Source: Candidatus Saccharimonadota bacterium
GTDB taxonomy: Bacteria; Patescibacteriota; Saccharimonadia; Saccharimonadales; Saccharimonadaceae
Direction of reading: 5' to 3'
Assembly (NCBI GenBank): GCA_017431745.1
Contig: JAFRKK010000010.1
Span: 150,749-214,748 of the forward strand
DNA: 64,000 bases
Below the pieces are notes generated by a model. The model did no database searches. It saw only the letters and a program-made list of their open reading frames with translations, and was not told the DNA's origin. The first letter of the stretch is position 1, and each line of letters begins with the position of its first letter. This document shows positions 7,923 to 16,643 of this stretch, piece after piece. A program made the position numbers and the translations under genes.

Positions 7923-9065
7923 ATGAAAAAGCAGAAAAAGTCACGACAATTGGGGATGATAGCGCTAGTAACGTTCATGGCGGCTGTGGTGTTAATGGTC
8001 GTGGGGCTTTCTGCCACAATGAATGCGATTGACGAGATTGCGATATCAAAGTCACCTACGGCGATATTGGCGAGTGCGGGGTTATCGGAAGATAAGAATG
8101 TGTTTTTGTCGGTGGCGTATTTTGACCGAAAGTCGGATGAGTGTGTGAACATGTATGATGCGGGAGCAAAGGAAGGTTTGAAAACACGGCAATTTGAGTG
8201 GAGCAAGTGTAAATATTATAATAAAGAAATCGAAAAGGGTTTGGCAAAATATGAACTATCGGAAGAGTATTTGCCGGTAGCAACTGGCAATGGTAAAATG
8301 ACGCCGAACCAAGGTTTGAGTAATTTTGACGGATGGTTTGAGGCGGTGGAGGGAAAAAGCGCTAATTATACTGGCGCTTTGAAACTGGAATACCAGGCGG
8401 ATGGAGCAGAGTTTGTGTTTCATCATGATCAGTTTTATCCTTTAGACGGAGCGGAATTTAGTGAGGGCGATGAAGTAAATAAAGATGGGCATAATCATTT
8501 ATGGACGATGAGTTTTGCGGCGCCGTTTACGGTGTTAGCGAGTGGTGAAGAAGGATTTGCGATTCGGGCAGACGATGACACGTTTGTGTATATCGGAGAT
8601 AAATTGGCGATTGATATGGGCGGGATACACGATGCGACAACAGGGCGTTTTATGATTAATGAGGAAGGGGAAGTATATGCGGCGGTGGAAGGTGAAGAAT
8701 TAGCTTATTCAGGAATTAAGCTAAATGCGGGAGATGGTTCGATTGTGAGAATATTCCACGCGGATCGTGATTCGGCAGATTCGGTATTTGAGGTGAGGTT
8801 TGCGGGGATGAGTTTAAGTATAACTGATGCAAAATTAGCAAATCGAGAAGGCGATGGGGTACAGATTGCTTATGACCCGACAGACCCAGCATATGTGGCG
8901 CCACTTGGTGAGACTTCAGTGGTAAAGCCAGATGGTACAAAAGGTTTTATCGTGATGGCGACAGTGGAAGGCGTGATGGTGGTAGTATTTTCAGTTTTGA
9001 TGGCGGCAGCAATTCGGAGTGTTTTGCGACGAAAAATGGCAGCGCGAGAAACCGAGAAGAAATAA
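7923..9065 (+). CDS. Membrane-anchored fibro-slime (PA14-like) domain protein
   Basis: About 380 residues. An N-terminal transmembrane helix (residues about 10-32) is followed by an extracellular part containing a fibro-slime/PA14-like beta-barrel: 'DNFDGWF'-type entry at 'SNFDGWFEAVEGKSANYTG', then 'FAIRADDDTFVYIGDKLAID' and 'MGGIHDATTGRF'. A second transmembrane helix lies near the C-terminus ('GFIVMATVEGVMVVVFSVLM') before a basic cytoplasmic tail. PA14-like domains often bind carbohydrate, so a surface adhesion role is plausible. ATG at 7923 has GGAG 8 nt upstream; an in-frame GTG lies at 7911. It ends one base before the convergent tsaB. Confidence 0.75.
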   Translation: MKKQKKSRQLGMIALVTFMAAVVLMVVGLSATMNAIDEIAISKSPTAILASAGLSEDKNVFLSVAYFDRKSDECVNMYDAGAKEGLKTRQFEWSKCKYYNKEIEKGLAKYELSEEYLPVATGNGKMTPNQGLSNFDGWFEAVEGKSANYTGALKLEYQADGAEFVFHHDQFYPLDGAEFSEGDEVNKDGHNHLWTMSFAAPFTVLASGEEGFAIRADDDTFVYIGDKLAIDMGGIHDATTGRFMINEEGEVYAAVEGEELAYSGIKLNAGDGSIVRIFHADRDSADSVFEVRFAGMSLSITDAKLANREGDGVQIAYDPTDPAYVAPLGETSVVKPDGTKGFIVMATVEGVMVVVFSVLMAAAIRSVLRRKMAARETEKK

Positions 9066-9398
9066 TTATTTGACAGGTTTTGAAATGTTAGCGGCGTGGC
9101 CGTAGTTGGGGATGATTTGGTCGTGTTTTTTGCCTTCGTGGTCATAGAGAGGGATTTTTAATTCGTGAGCTAGGGTGTTGACTAGACAAGCGCCGATTCT
9201 GAGGCCGGTGAAAGAGCCGGGGCCAGACATAAATTCAATTTCGGTGATATCTTGCCAGGTGTAGTCGTTTTCTGCTAATTTGTCTTTGATGAATTTTAAG
9301 AGTTTTTCGGCTAAATCATTAGCAAATGGATATCTGTATTCTTTGTCGTCTAGTTTTAGGATTGTTTCAGGAGCACTAGTATCTAAATATAGTTTCAT
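9066..9398 (-). CDS. tsaB: TsaB-like protein of t6A synthesis, short form
   Basis: TsaB partners TsaD and TsaE to make threonylcarbamoyl-adenosine at A37 of ANN-decoding tRNAs. The signature 'FMSGPGSFTGLRIGACLVNT' is intact (residues about 55-75) and the N-terminal strand 'LYLDTSAPETILKL' fits the ASKHA fold. At 110 residues it is half the usual ~220, so the second ASKHA lobe is missing; a dimerising minimal TsaB is plausible. ATG at 9398 is 7 nt after a minus-strand TATAAT. tsaE lies just upstream on the same strand, separated only by a palindromic element. Confidence 0.82.
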   Translation of the reverse strand: MKLYLDTSAPETILKLDDKEYRYPFANDLAEKLLKFIKDKLAENDYTWQDITEIEFMSGPGSFTGLRIGACLVNTLAHELKIPLYDHEGKKHDQIIPNYGHAANISKPVK

Positions 9399-9415
9399 AA
9401 GATAGATTATAGCAT

Positions 9416-9600
9416 GAAACGGGTCCTGCCCGAACCTATTTTTTCAACAGCGGGACTTGAAATTTTAAGCACGTCATACACTGGCAAGCCGGGAAAGATT
9501 GCCCTTACAGGGCAACTTTCTCGGTTGCGTCAGGAATATACGTGTTAAAATTTCAAATCATTTTATGCTATTGAAAAAATAGGTTTCGGCCACCCGTTTC
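9416..9600 (+). repeat. Palindromic insertion element, core family C, between tsaE and tsaB
   Basis: Outer arms of about 35 bp (9416-9451 and 9567-9600; GAAACGGGT...CCTATTTTTTCAA...AGC, a few mismatches) enclose the same core as in lepA: GGGACTTGAAATTTTAAGCA...CGTCAGGAATATACGTGTTA...TTTTAT. The central hairpin differs (TTGCCC-TTAC-AGGGCAA). The right arm encodes the last ~11 residues and stop codon of TsaE. Confidence 0.85.
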
Positions 9601-9975
9601 AGTGTATTCTATTTTAACAACAGCTCTATCATCAGGTAGAATATCGATGGCGGTGTTGCCCCATTCGATGATTGTTAAAGTATTTTTGTTGTTGATTGAT
9701 TCGTTTAGGTCATCGAGCATGAGGCCAGGGTCGGGGAGGCGGTAGAAATCGTAGTGGACGAGGTGTTTATTGTTGGGTAGGGCGTAGGATTTTGAAATGG
9801 TAAAGCTAGGGCTGGTGATAGGCTCCTTGACACCGAGGCCTTCGGCGAGGCCGCGAGTAAAAGTGGTTTTACCGGCGCCAACATCGCCAATTAATTCAAT
9901 TACCATGGGAAATTTGATTTTTTTGGCAAATTCACGACCGTAGTTCAACATTTCTTGTTCAGAATTGATTTTCAT
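9568..9975 (-). CDS. tsaE: TsaE, ATPase of t6A synthesis
   Basis: TsaE is the P-loop ATPase that regenerates the TsaB-TsaD complex. The Walker A 'GDVGAGKTTFTRGLAEGLG' is near residue 30, followed by 'SPSFTISKSY' and 'VHYDFYRL', all typical. The 135-residue length is normal, but the final ~11 codons come from the arm of a family-C palindromic element, so the native C-terminus has been replaced. The promoter overlaps that of the divergent murC (TATAAT boxes on both strands in 9976-9992). Confidence 0.92.
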   Translation of the reverse strand: MKINSEQEMLNYGREFAKKIKFPMVIELIGDVGAGKTTFTRGLAEGLGVKEPITSPSFTISKSYALPNNKHLVHYDFYRLPDPGLMLDDLNESINNKNTLTIIEWGNTAIDILPDDRAVVKIEYTETGGRNLFFQ

Positions 9976-9992
9976 TGTATAATAATTATATC

Positions 9993-11279
9993 ATGAATAT
10001 TTATATTTCTGGGATATCAGGGACGGGGATGGGTCCGCTGGCATTGATGACAAAAAAAGCCGGGTTTAATGTCAGTGGGTCGGATTTGACGCGAGGGGCG
10101 ATTTATGACGAATTGGTTGCTGAAGGAATTGAGGTTGAAATTGGTGAACAGAATGGCGAACTGTTGGCTAAAAAACTGAAAGAGGGGGTGGATTGGTTTG
10201 TGTATACTTCGGCGCTCCCGGATACGCATGCGGAACTTGTGATGGCACGAGAAGCGGGGGTAAAATGTACGAAACGGGATGATTTTACGACATTTTTGGT
10301 GGAAAAATTGGAATTAAAAATGGTAGCGGTGGCAGGGACGCATGGCAAAACAACTACTACCGCAATGATTATTTGGGCGTGTTTGAAGCTTGGGCTTCCG
10401 GTTTCGTATATTGTGGGGACGACGCTTGGTTTTGCTCCTTCGGGGGCCTATCATTCGGGTGACAGGTATTTTATTTATGAGGCGGATGAATATGATAGGA
10501 ATTTTTTGAAATATCATCCGTGGTTAGCGGTAATTCCGGCGGTTTCTTATGATCATCCAGATATTTATCCGACACGAGAGGATTATGAAAAAGCGTTTTC
10601 GCAGTTTGAAGCGCAGAGTGAGAATGTAATTGAAATTGTTGATGGTGAAGTTAAACGACGGGATGGCGGTAGAACGATGTTTAAGAAGGATAGTTTTAGC
10701 TTGGCGGGGGAGGTGAGGAAACAAGATGCGGCGCTCGCGGCTGAGGCCGTGATGAAAATACAATTTGAAGAGTATATTAGAAAAGGAATGATAGTTGATT
10801 ATAATTTTATGGAGTTAGCGGAAATCTTGAATGAATTTCCAGGTGTGGGACGAAGATTTGAAAAAATAGCGGATGGGGTGTACACGGATTATGCGCACCA
10901 TCCGGAAGAAATTGCGGCGACGGTAGAGATTGCTAAAGAAGAAGCGAAGTTGAAAGGATTAAAAGGCGTAGTGGTAGTTTATCAGCCACATCAGAATATT
11001 CGGCAGCATGAAGTGAAAGATGATTACAAAGAATCTTTTGTGGGTGCAGATAAATTGTTTTGGTTGCCGACATATTTGGTGCGAGAGGACCCGAATTTAG
11101 CAGTGATTACGCCAGAAGAATTTGTGGCGGGGCTTTCCAATAAGGAAGTAGCGGAAGCAGCAGAAATGAATGATGATTTAGCGAAAAAACTGTGGGGATA
11201 TGTAGACGAGGGGTATTTAGTGGTTTTGATGACGGCTGGCCCAGCGGACGAATGGTTTAGGAAAATATTTGATTTTTGA
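9993..11279 (+). CDS. murC: UDP-N-acetylmuramate-L-alanine ligase
   Basis: MurC adds L-Ala to UDP-MurNAc in the cytoplasm. N-terminal Rossmann motif 'GISGTGMGPLALMTKKAG', ATP-binding 'VAGTHGKTTTTAM' near residue 110, central-domain 'EADEYDRNF', and C-terminal 'DYAHHPEEIAATVE' and 'QPHQNIR' are all typical of MurC rather than MurD, E or F. The 428-residue length is normal. The frame opens at 9975, but ATG at 9993 begins the domain and follows a TATAAT box by 9-10 nt. With murA (39.5-41.1 kb) it shows that the organism makes its own peptidoglycan precursors. Confidence 0.94.
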   Translation: MNIYISGISGTGMGPLALMTKKAGFNVSGSDLTRGAIYDELVAEGIEVEIGEQNGELLAKKLKEGVDWFVYTSALPDTHAELVMAREAGVKCTKRDDFTTFLVEKLELKMVAVAGTHGKTTTTAMIIWACLKLGLPVSYIVGTTLGFAPSGAYHSGDRYFIYEADEYDRNFLKYHPWLAVIPAVSYDHPDIYPTREDYEKAFSQFEAQSENVIEIVDGEVKRRDGGRTMFKKDSFSLAGEVRKQDAALAAEAVMKIQFEEYIRKGMIVDYNFMELAEILNEFPGVGRRFEKIADGVYTDYAHHPEEIAATVEIAKEEAKLKGLKGVVVVYQPHQNIRQHEVKDDYKESFVGADKLFWLPTYLVREDPNLAVITPEEFVAGLSNKEVAEAAEMNDDLAKKLWGYVDEGYLVVLMTAGPADEWFRKIFDF

Positions 11280-11303
11280 TAATGGTTATGATAAAATGGG
11301 GAT

Positions 11304-11966
11304 ATGGAAAATGGTGGTGATAAGAACAATAAGCTGCTCATGGGTATTTTGGGCGGTCTATTATTGATTATAATAGGTTTAACGGTGGGGGTCGTAATAA
11401 TGAATATAAATAAAAACGACGGAACTGATGTCGCGAGAAACGATGATGAAGAAATAGTCGTGAACGAAGATGATTTGCTTGAAGGCGAAACGATGGAAGA
11501 AGCAAAGATAAGGTTGACTCAGGATCGGGAGTGGGACGGAATTAAGAAAGACATTGAAAACAAAGTTGATGAGTTATTAAATAGTAATTCTGTTGATATT
11601 GATGCCGTGAACAAGATTTATAACGAAGGCATAGAAAAAGCAACCGAGTGGAATAGACACGATTACGTTGTAGATTTAGTTGTTTCGAGAACAAATAAGT
11701 ATTCGGCAAAAGGCTTAGAGCGCGAGGCTTTGGATGCACTACTGGCGGTTGATCCGGAAATACTGGATAATGTTGAAAAGTACTATTATTATACAAGTGC
11801 CATTGATTTAGCTACAAAATTGAATGAGCAAAATCTCGTAAACGAATTGATTGCAAAAAGAAGTGCGATAGAAGCAGACTTTATTGAGCAAAGTGATAGC
11901 ATTAGAAGATTTACTGAAGCAGTGGGGGCTGAGGCTGAATCATATGTTGGAAAGGAAACAAAATGA
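11304..11966 (+). CDS. Single-pass membrane protein, hypothetical
   Basis: 220 residues. A short hydrophilic N-terminus, one transmembrane helix (about residues 12-34, 'LLMGILGGLLLIIIGLTVGV'), then an extracellular, strongly charged alpha-helical part that may form helical-repeat hairpins ('ALDALLAVDPEILDNVEKYY'). No known family recognised. ATG is 6 nt after a TAAAAT box (leaderless). It overlaps the next, very large secreted protein by ATGA, so the two are co-translated and probably work together at the surface. Confidence 0.65.
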   Translation: MENGGDKNNKLLMGILGGLLLIIIGLTVGVVIMNINKNDGTDVARNDDEEIVVNEDDLLEGETMEEAKIRLTQDREWDGIKKDIENKVDELLNSNSVDIDAVNKIYNEGIEKATEWNRHDYVVDLVVSRTNKYSAKGLEREALDALLAVDPEILDNVEKYYYYTSAIDLATKLNEQNLVNELIAKRSAIEADFIEQSDSIRRFTEAVGAEAESYVGKETK

Positions 11967-14689
11967 TTTCTAACAAACTAAAAGTATTAATAACCATATT
12001 GTCCTTTGCCTTTTTTGGGGGACTATTTTCAAATGGGGCCTATGCGGCAATTCCGGTAAGCGGAGTTGGTGGTATTATAAAAAATCTTACAAATATGACA
12101 TATGATGGGTCGTCGCAGTGGAATTGTCAGGGTAACTTCCAGCCTACTTTTGAATTTGGCAATAGATGTAATGGCGGTATTTGCGGGAAGGCTATTCGGC
12201 ATTTTAAGTGTATTAGTGCTGGGGTGCACGGTTGTGCAACAGAAGATGAAACGTTGAGCGTAAAAGTTGAGCTCATGTCGGCTGCTGAAGCGAATGCGTG
12301 GAGAGATCCAGATGGCGAGAATGTCTTTATTAGTGGCCATCCGAACCATGCTAAATATGAGTACTATAGGGTAACTTTGTATACAGAAAACGACCTTCAG
12401 AACGTGCAAGGTGTCGTGTATAGAAGGAAAAAATATAATGTGACGGTGAAGTCGATTGATACGAGTGGGCGGTCACTGGCTAACGTTCCTGGACTAGGGG
12501 ATATTTCAAGGGAAGTGGATGGTGGAGCTACTGCAACGGTTACGCATGGTAACACTTCTGCTGGTTTTACGTTTAAATATTGGCGGGCGTCGAACGGTGC
12601 AAATCTAGGAAATGGAAATTCCTATAGTATTTCGTCGGATGTCGACATAGTAATCTATGCAGTGTATGAGGCGTTTAACTCTACGTCTACGTTAGATATA
12701 AAAGTGAAGAATAGTTCCGTGGCCAAATACAATAGTTATCGAGATGATACGATTTACGCTAAACCAACTGATGTGATTAAATATCAAATTGTCTATAGGC
12801 CATTAGCACAGGGTGGTTATTCACTAAGGCCACAGCGAATTAGTGTTGATGGAGGAGGTGCTTGGGGTATTAATACGACTCTAGGTCAGGCGTTGTCTGG
12901 ATGGAGTAACTCGTTTAATATTGGTAGCGTAGTCAGCAATAGTTATAGTTATCAGAATGGTGATACTGGACAGAAAACTGAATACAGTAAAGATTATATT
13001 GTGTCGAAGGATAAAGCAGGCTCAGAATTACCTGAAACGGCGTCGCTTCGTAATGATTCTGCCAGAACCCCGAAAAAAGTACAAATTGATTTGGATGGTT
13101 CTGGATATAGTATAGGAAGAGTATACACTGGTTTGAGTGATACCGTGAAGATGATTGTGCCGTATAACTTTGATAACAAAACGCACAAACCGTCGAAACC
13201 GGGCGAAAAAAATGTTAATGACAATGATGATTATAATAAGAGCGACGATGAGTTAATCACGGACAATAAAATAGTTTATGCCGGTGAAGAGGATTACTTT
13301 AACTACATGATGGATGTTAACCCAAAGAAGAATAATGTGACGGAGGGAGAATATGCTACTGTTGTGAGGGAGGCTAAGTGGCGACTTGAGCTATGTTATG
13401 ATGCTGATTGTGCTCGTGGAGTTTATAGTCCTTCGGAAGAGCGTACTGGTATGCTTAATCAGAACGGAAACCTTGCTGGCCAACAAAATATAAAGAGCGA
13501 TTCTCATCGAATTAGTATTCCAGATAGATATGCTGGCTCAAGAATTTGTATCAGGTCAGCGATGTATCCGGCGAATAGTGGTTCGGACACGAATACGAAT
13601 GTGAATGGTAATGGCCAGTGGGCGTATTCTAACCGTTCATGTTACCTTATCGCTAAGAGACCGTCTACTCAAGTTTGGGGAGGTAATATTTATTCGCAGA
13701 GTAAGATTGACGCGCAACCAAGCGTTAAAAATAACTTGTATGGTTATTCGGAATACGCTTATGATGCGAACGCAAAGAACAGAAAGAGCTTGTTTGTCTT
13801 TGGGTCGTGGGGCGAGTTAGGTGTAGTCGGAAATGATCTGATTAGTGGCTTTGGCAGTGGCGCAAGTATGGGTTATGCTAAAAATGAAGGTAGTGAACTT
13901 GATGGCAGAGTCAAGACTTGGCCAAGCTATAGCCCAGCGAACGGAGCGGGGAATAATGCCTTTATCGTGAATAAGGATGTGACGCCGCCAGGTGGTAGTG
14001 TGATATCAGCTTTCTGCGGTCGTGTACCGCTAACTATTCCGAATTCCCCGTGCGGAACTTCTGTAGGAAGCCTTAGTTCGACGGTTAGTACGACGAAGGC
14101 TGCCAGTGAAAAAGCATCGATTATTGATTTGTTGATTTCGGGTCAGGATTCTGCTAGCCACATTAATAATCCTACTGGAGGAGTGAATATGGGCTTAGTG
14201 GGTAACATAATCGAAGGTAATACAACCAAGGTAGTAAGTAGCGATGATGATTTAGTGGTGAATGGTGATTTGATTTATCTTGATAAAGTTTACCTAAACT
14301 ATGAGCAAATGCCGAAATTGGTGATTTATTCCAAGAAAAATATTTACATTGATTGTGCTGTAAGTAGGATAGACGCTTTGATAATTGCTGAAAATACTGT
14401 GGTGACTTGTAATAACTTTGAGGGGAACCTAACTGACGAAAATGTTACTAAGCATATTAATGATCCAGCTAACTCTAATCAGCTGTATATTAATGGGACG
14501 ATAATTGCTAGTAGGCTAATTGCTAACCGAACCTATGGTGCGGCGACGGGAGCAAATTCGATTGTGCCAGCTGAGGTTATTAACTTTGACCCAACCCTAT
14601 ATCGATTTGGGGGAAGTGCAGCAGCAGACGATGATACGACGGGTAGATTAGATGTGACTTATATGCATGAGCTAGCTCCAAGATTATAG
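11963..14689 (+). CDS. Large secreted surface protein with InlB-type repeat
   Basis: 908 residues with a clear signal peptide ('LITILSFAFFGGLFSNGAYA' then AIP). Residues about 50-90 are cysteine-rich. Around residues 155-235 there is a Listeria-Bacteroides (Flg_new/InlB B) repeat ending 'IVIYAVYEAF'. A long asparagine/serine-rich beta region follows. The last ~200 residues contain 'LVVNGDLIYLDKVYLNYEQM', 'LVIYSKKNIYIDCAVSRIDA' and 'YINGTIIASRLIANRT', a beta-solenoid-like pattern of the kind seen next to type IV pilus-like proteins. No C-terminal anchor is seen, so it is probably secreted or held by its operon partner. Exact function unknown. Confidence 0.65.
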   Translation: MISNKLKVLITILSFAFFGGLFSNGAYAAIPVSGVGGIIKNLTNMTYDGSSQWNCQGNFQPTFEFGNRCNGGICGKAIRHFKCISAGVHGCATEDETLSVKVELMSAAEANAWRDPDGENVFISGHPNHAKYEYYRVTLYTENDLQNVQGVVYRRKKYNVTVKSIDTSGRSLANVPGLGDISREVDGGATATVTHGNTSAGFTFKYWRASNGANLGNGNSYSISSDVDIVIYAVYEAFNSTSTLDIKVKNSSVAKYNSYRDDTIYAKPTDVIKYQIVYRPLAQGGYSLRPQRISVDGGGAWGINTTLGQALSGWSNSFNIGSVVSNSYSYQNGDTGQKTEYSKDYIVSKDKAGSELPETASLRNDSARTPKKVQIDLDGSGYSIGRVYTGLSDTVKMIVPYNFDNKTHKPSKPGEKNVNDNDDYNKSDDELITDNKIVYAGEEDYFNYMMDVNPKKNNVTEGEYATVVREAKWRLELCYDADCARGVYSPSEERTGMLNQNGNLAGQQNIKSDSHRISIPDRYAGSRICIRSAMYPANSGSDTNTNVNGNGQWAYSNRSCYLIAKRPSTQVWGGNIYSQSKIDAQPSVKNNLYGYSEYAYDANAKNRKSLFVFGSWGELGVVGNDLISGFGSGASMGYAKNEGSELDGRVKTWPSYSPANGAGNNAFIVNKDVTPPGGSVISAFCGRVPLTIPNSPCGTSVGSLSSTVSTTKAASEKASIIDLLISGQDSASHINNPTGGVNMGLVGNIIEGNTTKVVSSDDDLVVNGDLIYLDKVYLNYEQMPKLVIYSKKNIYIDCAVSRIDALIIAENTVVTCNNFEGNLTDENVTKHINDPANSNQLYINGTIIASRLIANRTYGAATGANSIVPAEVINFDPTLYRFGGSAAADDDTTGRLDVTYMHELAPRL

Positions 14690-14708
14690 TTAAGTAGGAA
14701 TTTGCAGG

Positions 14709-14746
14709 AAAATTAACTTGGAAGTAGATTCCAAGTTAATTTTGAT
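14709..14746 (+). terminator. Rho-independent terminator
   Basis: Perfect 15-bp stem AAAATTAACTTGGAA / TTCCAAGTTAATTTT with a 5-nt GTAGA loop, directly after the large secreted protein. The radA -10 box (TATAAT, 14746-14751) begins right behind it. Confidence 0.8.
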
Positions 14747-14757
14747 ATAATATATGT

Positions 14758-16116
14758 ATGAAGGGAAAAACACAATTTGTTTGCCAACAGTGTGGGGCAA
14801 GTTATCGGAAGTGGATGGGACAGTGCTCTAATTGTTCGGCGTGGAATTCTTTGGTAGAGCAGGTGGTCTCTGATGATGGTGGAGGCGGTGGCGGAAAGTC
14901 GGCTTTAGCGAAAGGGCAAGCATCGGGCAAGAAACTAGATTTTGTGAAAATAGCGACGATTCAGCCAAGTGATGCGAAGGCGAGACTTTTGACGGAGTTT
15001 GCGGATTTAAATATAGTGTTAGGAGGTGGCATATTGATGGGGTCGGTATTGTTGCTTGCGGGACAGCCAGGGATTGGTAAATCTACTTTGTTGATGCAGA
15101 TTTGTGCTGAAGTAGCGAAGAAACATAATGTGTTGTATGTTTCAGGTGAGGAAAGTGCTGGACAGGTGAAGTTAAGGGCGGTGAGGTTGGGAGCGGAATC
15201 GGATAGATTGTCGTTTGCAGCTTCGACGTCGGCGAATGATATTGCGAAGACGATTGAGTCGGATGAATTTGACCTCGTGATTGTGGATTCAATTCAGACA
15301 CTGGCGATGGATGAGGTTTCATCGGCGCCGGGGACGGTATCGCAAGTGACGAATTCGGGAAATTTGATAATTCGAGCGGCGAAGCGTACCGATACGGCGG
15401 TGGTGATTGTGGGTCATGTGACGAAGGAAGGAACTTTGGCTGGGCCAAAAGTGCTAGAGCATTTAGTGGATGTGGTTTTGCAGTTTGAAGGCGATAGGTA
15501 TGGTGGGTTTAAAACGGTGCGGGCGGTGAAAAACCGGTTTGGTTCGACAAACGAGGTGGCAATTTTTGAAATGCTGGGTTCAGGACTACATGAGGTGGAG
15601 AACCCGTCGGCGGCACTACTCGCGGAACGGACAAATACGGATGGTTCGGTGATTTTAGCCACTTTGAACGGGAATCGGCCGATTTTGGTGGAAATACAGG
15701 CGTTAGCAACAAAAACGAATTTTGGTTATCCGAAACGGACGGCGAGTGGGTTTGATTTAAATCGGTTGAATTTGTTGATTGCGGTATTAGAAAAACGGAC
15801 GAAACTAAAATTATCAGATAAGGATATATTCATTAATGTAGTAGGCGGGATGAAACTGGCTGATTCGGCGGCGGATCTTGCGGTTTGTATGGCGATTGCG
15901 TCGGCGGTGGCGGGGAGAAAGTTAGGCGAAGAATATGTGGTATTTGGTGAGGTGGGGCTAGGCGGTGAAATTCGTTCGGCGTTTCGAGCAGACCAAAGAA
16001 TTGCGGAGGCGAAGAAGTTAGGGTTTAAGCACGCGATTGCGCCTTCTACAATTCGCGACAAGTTTGTGGTACCGGTGAAAGATTTACGGGAAACATTAAT
16101 CAGGTATGTAAAATGA
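14758..16116 (+). CDS. radA: DNA repair protein RadA (branch-migration ATPase)
   Basis: RadA drives branch migration with RecA. N-terminal C4 zinc finger 'FVCQQCGASYRKWMGQCSNC', Walker A 'GQPGIGKSTLLMQ' near residue 105, RadA-specific 'KNRFGSTNEVAIFEM' near 260, and a C-terminal Lon-like domain ('DLAVCMAIASAVAGRKL', 'FGEVGLGGEIRS'). The 452-residue length is standard. ATG is 6 nt after TATAAT. The stop overlaps ruvC (ATGA), giving a radA-ruvC-ruvA recombination operon. Confidence 0.96.
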   Translation: MKGKTQFVCQQCGASYRKWMGQCSNCSAWNSLVEQVVSDDGGGGGGKSALAKGQASGKKLDFVKIATIQPSDAKARLLTEFADLNIVLGGGILMGSVLLLAGQPGIGKSTLLMQICAEVAKKHNVLYVSGEESAGQVKLRAVRLGAESDRLSFAASTSANDIAKTIESDEFDLVIVDSIQTLAMDEVSSAPGTVSQVTNSGNLIIRAAKRTDTAVVIVGHVTKEGTLAGPKVLEHLVDVVLQFEGDRYGGFKTVRAVKNRFGSTNEVAIFEMLGSGLHEVENPSAALLAERTNTDGSVILATLNGNRPILVEIQALATKTNFGYPKRTASGFDLNRLNLLIAVLEKRTKLKLSDKDIFINVVGGMKLADSAADLAVCMAIASAVAGRKLGEEYVVFGEVGLGGEIRSAFRADQRIAEAKKLGFKHAIAPSTIRDKFVVPVKDLRETLIRYVK

Positions 16117-16631
16117 AAATATTAGGGATTGACCCGGGACTAGGTCGGTGTGGATTTGGATTAATAGATGCAGTGAATCGTTCGGGCGCTAAAGCGTTGG
16201 ATTATGGTGTGGTAACGACGACAGTGGATGCGCCACTACCTGCGCGTTTAAAAGAATTATACGATTCCCTGAATGAAGTATTTGACCAAACTCAGCCGGA
16301 AGTAGTAGCAGTAGAAAAATTATTCTTTTCCAAAAATATTACAACCGGTATTGCTGTAGCGGAGGCTAGGGGAATTGTGTTGCTCGTTGCAGAGCAACGC
16401 GGATTATTGGTGTACGAATATTCACCGAATGAAATTAAGAAAACTTTGACCGGATATGGTGCAGCAGAAAAAGGTCAAATCCAAGAAATGGTACGCGTTC
16501 ATTTAGGTTTAGATAAAAAACCACGACCGGATGATGCGGCGGATGCTCTTGCTGCAGCGATTACTTGTAGTTTCCTGTATGAATACGGGCAGAATGATGA
16601 ATATAAGTTTTCTAATAATCGGAGAAAGTGA
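16113..16631 (+). CDS. ruvC: Holliday junction resolvase RuvC
   Basis: RuvC cuts Holliday junctions symmetrically as a dimer. The four acidic catalytic positions are visible: Asp in 'GIDPGLGRCGFG', Glu in 'VAVEKLFF', and the pair of Asp in 'RPDDAADALAAA'. The 172-residue length is normal, with a polar C-terminal extension. Translationally coupled to radA. ruvB is not in the window. Confidence 0.96.
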   Translation: MKILGIDPGLGRCGFGLIDAVNRSGAKALDYGVVTTTVDAPLPARLKELYDSLNEVFDQTQPEVVAVEKLFFSKNITTGIAVAEARGIVLLVAEQRGLLVYEYSPNEIKKTLTGYGAAEKGQIQEMVRVHLGLDKKPRPDDAADALAAAITCSFLYEYGQNDEYKFSNNRRK

Positions 16632-16643
16632 TAGAATAATAAT

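Noticed and set aside
14709..14743. The 15-bp perfect palindrome before radA as a mobile palindromic element
   Set aside because: It has no core between the arms, only a 5-nt loop, and sits where a terminator is expected.
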